10,624 nucleotides of DNA from FEN-987 sp035524675. GTDB taxonomy: Archaea; Thermoproteota; Bathyarchaeia; 40CM-2-53-6. The translations under genes were made by a program, and so were the position numbers. Below the pieces are notes generated by a model that saw nothing but the letters and a program-made list of their open reading frames with translations, made no database searches and had not been told where the DNA came from. Each line of letters opens with the position of its first letter. Position 1 is the first letter of the stretch. Shown one piece after another: positions 1-5,967 of the stretch. The DNA lies in assembly GCA_035524675.1 (NCBI GenBank), contig DATKOK010000177.1:1-10624 (forward strand), in the 5' to 3' direction.

Positions 1-546
1 CATGAGGTCTGCAGCCACGGGTACAGGTGGATTGAACATTTCACGTTGTATGCCGAGGAAGAGCGTGAAGTAATCAGGAAGGCTGTTGAATCAATCAAGA
101 AGGTAACTGGCCAGAGGCCGGTCGGATGGTACTGTAGGGAACCTAGTGAGAACACAATCGACCTGCTCGTCCAGGAGGGGGGTTTCCTTTACGGTTCGGA
201 CGTATACAATGATGATTTGCCGTACTACGTGAAGGTGAACGGCAAGAATTTCCTACTAATCCCTTATACGCCTGATGTGAACGATTTTCATTATTTTTCA
301 AATCGATTCAGCAACTCGGACGAGTTCTATCAATATCTGAAGGATTCGTTTGACATGTTGTATGAGGAGTCCAAGAAGAATCCGAAGCTCATGAACGTCG
401 GTCTGCACGTGCGGATATCCGGAAGACCGGGGAGGACCGTGGCTGTAGATAAATTCCTCAGATATGCGAAGCAGAAACGTGGGGTCTGGATCGCGCGAAG
501 AGTCGATATCGCAAAATGGTGGTTAGCTAAGCACCCGGCGCAATGA
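1..546 (+). CDS. PuuE/allantoinase-type polysaccharide deacetylase-fold protein, 5'-truncated by window edge
   Basis: The reading frame is open from base 1 to the TGA at 544-546, so the N-terminal part lies outside the window; the first in-frame ATG-like codons are internal. The visible part starts with HEVCSHGYRWIEH, the metal-binding His pair region of carbohydrate-esterase-4-fold proteins of the PuuE subgroup. It continues with RPVGWYCREPSENT, a GSDVYNDDLPYY block, PYTPDVNDF, a GLHVRISGRPGR block and the ending WIARRVDIAKWW, all in the order known from PuuE allantoinases and related deacetylases. Known PuuE enzymes hydrolyse allantoin without metal or use the NodB fold as amide hydrolases; the exact substrate here cannot be read from sequence. 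A nucleobase role would fit the downstream neighbours (adenine-deaminase homologue, PRPP-type regulator), but that is inference. A chitooligosaccharide or other amide deacetylase is the alternative. Family assignment is firm; function is moderate. Confidence 0.85.
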   Translation, partial: HEVCSHGYRWIEHFTLYAEEEREVIRKAVESIKKVTGQRPVGWYCREPSENTIDLLVQEGGFLYGSDVYNDDLPYYVKVNGKNFLLIPYTPDVNDFHYFSNRFSNSDEFYQYLKDSFDMLYEESKKNPKLMNVGLHVRISGRPGRTVAVDKFLRYAKQKRGVWIARRVDIAKWWLAKHPAQ

Positions 547-557
547 GGCGAACATCG

Positions 558-592
558 CTATTTATACACTAGTGCAACTCTCTGCAGAAGGA
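558..592 (+). promoter_or_regulatory. TATA box and Shine-Dalgarno-like site for the zinc-ribbon membrane protein gene
   Basis: TATTTATACA at 559-568 is a good archaeal TATA box, centred about 35 nt before the ATG at 598. It predicts a start of transcription near 588-590. GAAGGA at 587-592, 5 nt before the ATG, resembles a ribosome binding site but would lie at the very 5' end of the message, so a very short leader is likely. It occupies the short gap after the upstream gene stops at 546, so this gene has its own promoter. Confidence 0.6.
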
Positions 593-597
593 TTCGC

Positions 598-1122
598 ATG
601 GCCGCATCCAAATCACGCGAGCTCGGCTCGGGAGTAGCTGCGGGGCTTGTCGCCGGAGGCTTGGTGGCGACAGTTCTGAGCATTGTCAACTTTTCGTTCG
701 CCGCGCCTGTAGGCGCTTTCATAGGTGGCGGGATAGCGGCGTATGTGGTCTACGGCAAGATTGGACCAGCAACCCTCGCTGGAGCGTTAGCCGGGCTGCT
801 CAGCCTGCCGTTCTTTCTCGGCCTCTCCCAGGTTTGTGTGATCTTCGGAGTTATTCCGATCCCGCCCGGCCCTCAGCCAACCATGGCAGAGCTTCAGACC
901 GCAGTCATCGCAATCACCCTCATGGACCTCCTAGCTGGGGCAATGGCAGGTTCAATACTGGGAGCTGTTCATCATCCTCCTAAAGCGCCAGCCACTCCGC
1001 TCGCTACATATCCGCCTGAACAGGCAAAGTACTGTGTGCAGTGTGGTGCGCAGTTTCCTCGTGGAACGTTGACGTGTCCTCACTGCGGGGCGAAGCAGCC
1101 AGAGATGGCGCCCTTTCGCTAG
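598..1122 (+). CDS. Small polytopic membrane protein with C-terminal zinc ribbon
   Basis: A 174-residue protein of unknown function. About four hydrophobic, glycine/alanine-rich segments are visible at residues 11-32, 33-52, 57-86 and 99-124. A proline-rich linker (125-143) leads to a zinc ribbon formed by Cys146/Cys149 and Cys160/Cys163 (CVQCG...CPHCG). This kind of short double-CxxC tail is common on archaeal membrane proteins and probably sits in the cytosol; its partner is unknown. The GxxxG-like glycine spacing of the membrane part suggests tight helix packing. The start at the ATG is supported by the TATA box at 559-568. The stop codon shares the self-complementary CTAG with the stop of the convergent endonuclease-family gene. 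I recognise the architecture but no named family. Confidence 0.8.
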   Translation: MAASKSRELGSGVAAGLVAGGLVATVLSIVNFSFAAPVGAFIGGGIAAYVVYGKIGPATLAGALAGLLSLPFFLGLSQVCVIFGVIPIPPGPQPTMAELQTAVIAITLMDLLAGAMAGSILGAVHHPPKAPATPLATYPPEQAKYCVQCGAQFPRGTLTCPHCGAKQPEMAPFR

Positions 1123-1679
1123 ACGTGTAATGAACTTAGCGTATAGTAGACGATGTCGGTTCGTCTGTCGACCACAGCGAGGATCAGTTCCTTCCTCTCT
1201 CTGTCCGCGAATAAGAGAAGTTTGGACAGTTTCTTGAGGCTTGCTTCTCCACCTTCATAAACGATTGAGATCAATCGCCTCATTGGACCCTTACCATAAA
1301 TGTCGAAATCAAACATCTTATTCGATTCTCGAACAAGATAACCACGGTCCCTCAAATCTCGATACACCAGGTACTTGATCCAGATGGCTGGGTTTCCTAC
1401 TGAAAATCTCCGAACAAGGTCTCGTAAGGTGAGCTCATGCTTATCCCGCTTGTCGGTAATGATTATCCGCTGCTTCTCGTGCAGGTAGAATGATTCGTAG
1501 GCGGTCAGAACGAGGTTGTTGCCTTTGAGGTCGCCGAATCCGCGGTCACGGAGTTCCATGAGCTCTGGCTTGTATGGAATGTACGCGGATCGAGCATCGC
1601 ATACCGCTTCCCAAGGTGTAAAGGGCGCCTTCTCGTCGCCGGGAGGCTTCGTCTCCTGCGGTATGCTCTCCAAAATCAT
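1119..1679 (-). CDS. endA: tRNA-splicing endonuclease family protein, probably non-catalytic (structural) subunit
   Basis: The C-terminal half matches the archaeal EndA nuclease domain: the helix KYLVYRDLRDRGYLV, then FDFDIYG carrying the Tyr (Tyr128 from the ATG at 1679), and the closing block RKELILAVVDRRTDIVYY with a Lys (Lys163) at about the expected place. Catalytic EndA uses a Tyr-His-Lys triad. No His exists between Tyr128 and the third residue from the end (His185), and the region where it belongs reads GPMRRLISIV. The Tyr-to-Lys interval is also a few residues short. Family knowledge: crenarchaeal-type enzymes are (alpha-beta)2 tetramers in which one subunit is structural; this looks like such a subunit, which predicts a separate catalytic paralogue elsewhere. 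Length (186 aa) fits a single-domain subunit. I chose the ATG at 1679; an in-frame TTG at 1694 would add five residues. The stop overlaps that of the convergent membrane-protein gene. Confidence 0.85.
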   Translation of the reverse strand: MILESIPQETKPPGDEKAPFTPWEAVCDARSAYIPYKPELMELRDRGFGDLKGNNLVLTAYESFYLHEKQRIIITDKRDKHELTLRDLVRRFSVGNPAIWIKYLVYRDLRDRGYLVRESNKMFDFDIYGKGPMRRLISIVYEGGEASLKKLSKLLLFADRERKELILAVVDRRTDIVYYTLSSLHV

Positions 1680-1784
1680 CACTCGGATCAGCAATAGACT
1701 CGTTGGCTTAATGCTTTTGCCAACTCGCAGTAACGTTTACGAAAGGTAATTTTACTAACGCAACGCTTGTTTTAGTGACTGAGT

Positions 1785-2810
1785 TTGCTCCAATTTTCTA
1801 AAGTGAAGACTGTTGAGTGGGTCAACGGACGGGTTAGGATGGTCGATCAGACCAGGATTCCAGAGAAATTCACCTACGTAACCCTCAGTAATTACCGACA
1901 AGTTGCCAGGGCAATTGAGAGGATGGTGGTAAGAGGCGCCCCCGCCATTGGAGTTGCCGCCGCCATGGGTATCGCTCTATCAGCCAATTCCAGCACCGCA
2001 AAGGACCGGGACCGGCTCATGGCAGAATTGCGGAGAGCCGGAACTGTACTCTGCCACAGTCGCCCGACTGCGTGGAACCTATTTTGGGCTGTTGAACGGA
2101 TGCTTCGGAAGGCAGAAGCCACAACGGGAAGCAGGAGAGCGGTCGCTGAGGAGCTCGTTCTAGAGGCAAAACGGATCGCCGTTGAGGATATCGAATCCAA
2201 CGAGAAAATTGGCGAGTTTGGGTCCTCGCTTATCGATGATGGAGACAGGGTGCTCACGCACTGCAATGCTGGCACATTGGCCACGGTGAGTTACGGAACC
2301 GCGTTAGCTCCCATCCGTACGGCGGTACGCCAAGGGAAGAAAGTGAGCGTTATCGCGACTGAGACGCGACCTCGACTTCAGGGAGCGAGGCTTACGGCCT
2401 TTGAACTCCTGAAGGACCGTATTCCGGTCACTCTCATCGTTGATGGTGCTGCCGGGTATGTAATGAGGCAGCGGATGGTAAAGTTGGCAATAGTTGGTGC
2501 AGACCGAATCACTTCCACACTAGTGGCGAACAAGGTGGGTACATACTTGATCGCGTTGGCGGCGAGAGAGAATCATATTCCGTTCTACGTGGCAGCTCCG
2601 TCATCAACCTTCGACCTGGAGCGTTCAGACCAAGTGGAGATCGAGGAGAGGGATTCACGCGAGGTTACTCATGTGGCAGGAAGAAGAGTTCCGCCTCGCG
2701 GAGTGAGGATTTTCAACCCGGCTTTCGATTTGACACCAGTCGAGTTAGTGGAAGGATTCATAACAGAAAAAGGAGTGTTGAAGCCGGCGGATCTAACGGG
2801 TAGGCTCTAG
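1785..2810 (+). CDS. mtnA: S-methyl-5-thioribose-1-phosphate isomerase (MtnA, aIF2B-like family)
   Basis: MtnA converts 5-methylthioribose-1-phosphate to methylthioribulose-1-phosphate in the salvage of methylthioadenosine. The 341-residue protein has the family's whole series of motifs: VEWVNGRVRMVDQT at the start, RGAPAIG (50-56), THCNAGTLATVSYGTAL with the catalytic Cys160, TETRPRLQGARLTA, GADRI with the catalytic Asp240, ANKVGTY, and FNPAFDLTPVELVEGFITEKGV at the end. Both catalytic residues fall at the same numbers as in the Bacillus enzyme. The paralogous ribose-1,5-bisphosphate isomerase and eIF2B-like proteins fit less well. One oddity: between GADRI and ANK the usual Asn/Asp-Gly-Asp/Thr loop is replaced by TSTLV, one residue shorter. 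The start is a TTG at 1785; a GTG at 1803 is possible and an in-frame stop at 1776 limits extension. The stop overlaps the convergent regulator gene through CTAG. Confidence 0.9.
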   Translation: MLQFSKVKTVEWVNGRVRMVDQTRIPEKFTYVTLSNYRQVARAIERMVVRGAPAIGVAAAMGIALSANSSTAKDRDRLMAELRRAGTVLCHSRPTAWNLFWAVERMLRKAEATTGSRRAVAEELVLEAKRIAVEDIESNEKIGEFGSSLIDDGDRVLTHCNAGTLATVSYGTALAPIRTAVRQGKKVSVIATETRPRLQGARLTAFELLKDRIPVTLIVDGAAGYVMRQRMVKLAIVGADRITSTLVANKVGTYLIALAARENHIPFYVAAPSSTFDLERSDQVEIEERDSREVTHVAGRRVPPRGVRIFNPAFDLTPVELVEGFITEKGVLKPADLTGRL

Positions 2811-3559
2811 CCGACTTCCTGTAATGGTTTCTTGCCAATTTGGAGTACAATTTCCACTGGACAATGGGTGACTGATTCGACCTTGCTCTTCCAGTCAGCG
2901 CCCATGCCAACGAGAGCATACATGCCCGTCACTTCTGCTTTTGCCTTCTGAACGATTCTGGTCAATGCGATTTGGGTCTCCCCACTATCGATCACGTCGT
3001 CCACTATCAAGACACAGTCTCCCTTCCGGAGTGCGTCTCTCGGAACGAATAGGCTGATCATAATCGCCGTCTTGCTTGGGATGTAGACTTCTTCGATGAA
3101 TTCGCGTACGCCTACTTCTCTATTCTTCTTAGCAATCACCAAACCGACGCCGAGTCTGTGCGCTAAGAGTGCTGCGAGTGGTATTCCGTCGGTCGCGGCG
3201 GCCAGAACTTTAGTGATTCGCATTCCCGCAAATGCGTTTACCGCGTGCTGTACCGCGCGTTCGAGTAGCAGAGTGTCGGAGATCAGGTGGGTATTGTCGA
3301 AATAACCTTGGTCATCAAACCTGATTCTTTGTTGAATCTCGCCTTCAAGTCGCATTATCTTCTGAAGTGTCCGGTTGATGTTCTGTGCCCTATCGATGGT
3401 GGGTAGAACGTGTCCTTTCACATACCTACTGAGAACCGTCTCGGGTAACCCGATGATCTGGGCGAGTTCTCTATAGGTGTAGTAATTCTTCGCTAAATTC
3501 AACAGCTCAATCGTCATGAGCTTATATTTGAGATCTGATATGCGGGAGCCTGCTCTCAA
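2807..3559 (-). CDS. HTH-phosphoribosyltransferase transcription regulator (PRPP-sensing type)
   Basis: About 250 residues. The N-terminal part (roughly 10-55) has a helix-turn-helix segment, YTYRELAQIIGLPETVLSRYVKGHVLP, followed by a linker helix. The rest is a type-I phosphoribosyltransferase fold with the 5-phosphoribosyl-pyrophosphate motif VLIVDDVIDSGET at about 183-195. Archaeal proteins of this build (orotate-phosphoribosyltransferase-like and GfcR/PurR-like) act as DNA-binding regulators that bind a sugar- or nucleotide-phosphate ligand, and not necessarily as enzymes. A role in nucleotide or pentose-phosphate control fits the neighbours (mtnA, dUTPase, deaminase), but no target is proven. 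Start: an in-frame GTG at 3643 would add 28 residues, but the palindromic TATA-like AGTATTAATACT (3614-3625) lies inside that extension. A TTG at 3559 has GGAAGG 7 nt upstream and begins near the family's conserved N terminus; ATG 3517 is a further option. Confidence 0.8.
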   Translation of the reverse strand: MRAGSRISDLKYKLMTIELLNLAKNYYTYRELAQIIGLPETVLSRYVKGHVLPTIDRAQNINRTLQKIMRLEGEIQQRIRFDDQGYFDNTHLISDTLLLERAVQHAVNAFAGMRITKVLAAATDGIPLAALLAHRLGVGLVIAKKNREVGVREFIEEVYIPSKTAIMISLFVPRDALRKGDCVLIVDDVIDSGETQIALTRIVQKAKAEVTGMYALVGMGADWKSKVESVTHCPVEIVLQIGKKPLQEVG

Positions 3560-3613
3560 TCTATAGCCTTCCTGACCTTGACAAGTTAAGACATTCACAT
3601 GCCCGTGCTGAGT

Positions 3614-3626
3614 AGTATTAATACTT
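3614..3626 (-). promoter_or_regulatory. Palindromic TATA-like element upstream of the HTH-phosphoribosyltransferase gene
   Basis: AGTATTAATACT at 3614-3625 is a perfect 12-nt palindrome that also looks like an archaeal TATA box. On the minus strand it predicts transcription starting near 3594, which would exclude the GTG start at 3643 and favour the TTG at 3559. A palindrome over a core promoter is a typical shape for an autoregulatory operator of a dimeric HTH protein; the binding itself is inference. Confidence 0.45.
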
Positions 3627-3657
3627 TCGACATGGATTGACACAAAGAATAGGGTGA

Positions 3658-4092
3658 CTATTGCCGGCTTTCTACAACTCCTTTGCTATCTTGGTATCTT
3701 CCCTGATACGGACGACGCGTTTTCATGCTAAGTCCGTGAATTACGAGTTGCACAAATCGCTCTCCATGGGTCATAATAAACTCGGCAGATCCGGAATTGT
3801 AGAGCATTATGGTTAGCTGGCCACGGAATCCGGGGTCAACGAGGGCGAGGCTTGCTATAATTCCATTTCTGGCTAGCGAGGAACGGATATGGAGAGTCCC
3901 GACCAGATCGATCCCTAATTCAACTCGTTCTAGCGTTGCAACGAGCGCGCTGCGTCCTGGAGGAATATGAACGTCAGATCCAAGGCGCAAATCATAGCCG
4001 CCACCATTCAAACAGCCAACTTCAAACGGATCCAATATGAGGGAGCCTTCACTTATGCGCCCCTGGATATCTGCGTCTGATAACACGGTCAA
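3658..4092 (-). CDS. dUTPase-like protein of the dCTP deaminase/dUTPase family, short form
   Basis: The 144-residue protein begins MTVLSDADI as dCTP deaminases do. It carries GYDLRLG (32-38), the phosphate-binding RSSLARNG (70-77), VDPGFRGQLTI (85-95), ERFVQLVI (111-118) and the C-terminal YQGRYQDSKGVV. These enzymes act on dCTP and/or dUTP to keep uracil out of DNA and supply dUMP. The dCTP-deaminase branch is recognised by its C-terminal tail, but the catalytic Glu of the deaminase (the E in the usual LTIE/IVLE stretch) aligns without gaps to Met96. Deamination is therefore unlikely and dUTP hydrolysis is the more probable activity. It is also shorter than usual, lacking about 25 residues between GYDLRLG and RSSLAR where relatives have a longer lid segment. 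The start is TTG at 4092, with GTG 4086 as an alternative. It is co-directional with the regulator gene, separated by 98 bp from that gene's chosen start. Confidence 0.85.
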   Translation of the reverse strand: MTVLSDADIQGRISEGSLILDPFEVGCLNGGGYDLRLGSDVHIPPGRSALVATLERVELGIDLVGTLHIRSSLARNGIIASLALVDPGFRGQLTIMLYNSGSAEFIMTHGERFVQLVIHGLSMKTRRPYQGRYQDSKGVVESRQ

Positions 4093-4122
4093 TTCGCCCT
4101 TACCTTCCGAGACCTGAGATCG

Positions 4123-4154
4123 TATGGCTGATTATCTAATAGTTACGTGCCTAA
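4123..4154. repeat. Dispersed 32-bp imperfect repeat, copy A (matches 7963-7994)
   Basis: 27 of 32 bases agree with 7963-7994 in the same orientation. The core is CTGATTATCT at 4128-4137, and the shared end is CGTGCCTAA. Four of the five differences are A/G transitions. Copy A lies between the divergent dUTPase and deaminase genes; its ATTATCTAAT read on the minus strand could also act as a TATA box about 44 nt ahead of the dUTPase start. No coding explanation exists for the similarity. Confidence 0.55.
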
Positions 4155-4210
4155 CCTACTCGGCTGGAATACGGTAAACTAGGGTCTTTCAGCAGGGATT
4201 TAGCGGACCA

Positions 4211-4219
4211 CCATATTTC
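4211..4219 (+). promoter_or_regulatory. TATA box for the adenine-deaminase-like gene
   Basis: CCATATTTC at 4211-4219 is centred 27 nt before the ATG at 4242, the spacing expected for a leaderless archaeal transcript that begins at or next to the start codon. No Shine-Dalgarno sequence precedes the ATG, which agrees with leaderless initiation. Confidence 0.5.
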
Positions 4220-4241
4220 AGATAGGGCCGAGTGGCAGCTA

Positions 4242-5957
4242 ATGCCTGATCTTCTTGTAACCAACGGTCAACTGATCAATGTTCACACTGGCGAAATTTA
4301 CGCTGCCAATGTGGTCATTCGGGGGTCGAAGATACTTAGAATCGATGAGCCATCGGTAAAGCCTGATTCAGTTCGAGTGTTCGATGCTAAAGGCGCATAT
4401 GTCGTTCCTGGTCTGCTAGATGGGCATATCCACATTGAATGCAGCAAACTTTCAGTGTCCAGGTTTGCTCAGGCTGTAATTCCTCACGGGACTACCAGCG
4501 TAGTATCCGGTCTAGATCAGATATTTCCGGTCGCGGGGCTTGATGGAGTTCGTGCATTTCTCGACGAATCGAAGTCAACTCCGCTGAAGATCTTCTGGGG
4601 AGCTCCCTTCAAGATGCCATACACCATACCGCCATCTACCTTGGCATATAGTTTCGGGCCTAGGGAGCATCGGATTTCTCAAAAGTGGCCGGAATGCGTT
4701 GGCGTCTGGGAGACCGTGCGCGAATTCGTGCTCAGCGGAGACAAGGCTACGATTGAAGCAATGCGTGTGGCCGAAGCGAACCATCTGCCTGTTTTCGGCT
4801 GTGCCCCCATGGCCCGAGGGCAGTCACTGTCGCAGTATGTCGCTGCTGGTGTCAGGGCAGACCATGAATGTTACTCTGCTCCGGAAGGTTACGAGAAGCT
4901 TCGTAACGGTATGAGCATAATGATCAGGGAGTCATCAGTCGCTCACTTCCTCAAGGAGAACATAAAGATCGTCACTCAGAACGGTATTGACCCGAGACGA
5001 ATCGGATTTTGCACTGACGATGTAACTGCCACTGACATCATTCGTAACGGACACTTGGACGAACTAGTCAGGATGACGATTCGCGAAGGTGTTGACCCCG
5101 TTAAGGCGATTCAGATGGCTACGGTTAACTGTGCAGAAATATACAGAATTGATCAGCTAGTCGGTTCGATTACGCCCGGTCACTTAGCGGATATCCTTCT
5201 AGTCGACAAACCTGAAACGTTCAACGTGAAGAAGGTCATTGCGAACGGTCAACTTGCTGCAGTCAACGGTAGGATGGTTATCGACGTTCATCCTCCGCGG
5301 CGACCCAGAACGCTCACCCACACTTTCCATGTGAATGATGTCAAGCCAAGTGAGCTAACAGTCAAGGCACGCGGGCTCGCCCGTGTCCGAGTGCTCTCCA
5401 TGAAGATCTCCGACGATGTCCCGTTTGTGAGGAAGAGACGAGATGTAGATCTTGACGTGAGAAGCGGTCTTGTTATGTCGGACACGGAACAGGATGTCTT
5501 GTATGTTGCAGTGGTTGAACGTTACGGTAAGACGCACCACCGGCCGGTCGCTTTCATTTCAGGGTTCAGGTTGAAAGGGGGCGCGATGGCGTCCTCTTCG
5601 TCGCCTGATGATAACAACATTCTCTGCATAGGAGCCAGCTCAGAGGACATGGCCACTGCGATCAACCACATCATAAGAAAGCAAGGCGGACAGGTCGTGG
5701 TTAAGGATGGTAAAGTGCAGGAGTTCTTGCCTCTCCCGGTGGGGGGGATAGTTGCCGATTTTGAGCCTGAAGAAATGTCGAGGAAGGAGTTGGCCCTTGA
5801 TGAGGCCGCACGGAGATTAGGTTGCAGGTTCAGTAAACCATTCATGCACATGATCTTCCTTTCCGTAACGGCAATTCCGGATTATGCGATTACGGACAGG
5901 GGGCTTGTAGATTACCTAGCGTTGAAAGTGGTCAACCCGGTGCTGGGACCAGCATAA
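4242..5957 (+). CDS. Adenine deaminase-like amidohydrolase (COG1001), divergent active site
   Basis: The 571-residue protein has adenine deaminase architecture: a small beta domain (1-55), an amidohydrolase barrel (about 56-330) and the adenine-deaminase C-terminal domain (about 380-565). Metal-site elements seen are HIH (62 and 64), the barrel-strand-4 Glu in VWETV (157), ADHE with His208, and the TDD with Asp259/260. Two family blocks differ. The usual PHEI block after HGTT reads SGLDQI (89-94), and the GHAP block with the strand-5 metal His reads FGCAP, putting Cys187 at the His position. Typical enzymes convert adenine to hypoxanthine using a binuclear metal centre. Here the changed ligand and pocket suggest a distinct subgroup whose substrate may be another purine or an amidine-like ring. 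Both changes sit inside well conserved surroundings, so they are not decay. The start is ATG with a TATA box at the leaderless distance. It is convergent with the permease, 10 bp apart. Confidence 0.85.
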   Translation: MPDLLVTNGQLINVHTGEIYAANVVIRGSKILRIDEPSVKPDSVRVFDAKGAYVVPGLLDGHIHIECSKLSVSRFAQAVIPHGTTSVVSGLDQIFPVAGLDGVRAFLDESKSTPLKIFWGAPFKMPYTIPPSTLAYSFGPREHRISQKWPECVGVWETVREFVLSGDKATIEAMRVAEANHLPVFGCAPMARGQSLSQYVAAGVRADHECYSAPEGYEKLRNGMSIMIRESSVAHFLKENIKIVTQNGIDPRRIGFCTDDVTATDIIRNGHLDELVRMTIREGVDPVKAIQMATVNCAEIYRIDQLVGSITPGHLADILLVDKPETFNVKKVIANGQLAAVNGRMVIDVHPPRRPRTLTHTFHVNDVKPSELTVKARGLARVRVLSMKISDDVPFVRKRRDVDLDVRSGLVMSDTEQDVLYVAVVERYGKTHHRPVAFISGFRLKGGAMASSSSPDDNNILCIGASSEDMATAINHIIRKQGGQVVVKDGKVQEFLPLPVGGIVADFEPEEMSRKELALDEAARRLGCRFSKPFMHMIFLSVTAIPDYAITDRGLVDYLALKVVNPVLGPA

Positions 5958-5967
5958 CACCATATGA

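Noticed and set aside
5522..5851. A 109-residue minus-strand frame inside the deaminase gene
   Set aside because: It lies wholly within the well-supported adenine-deaminase C-terminal domain and has no recognisable motif; an antisense shadow.
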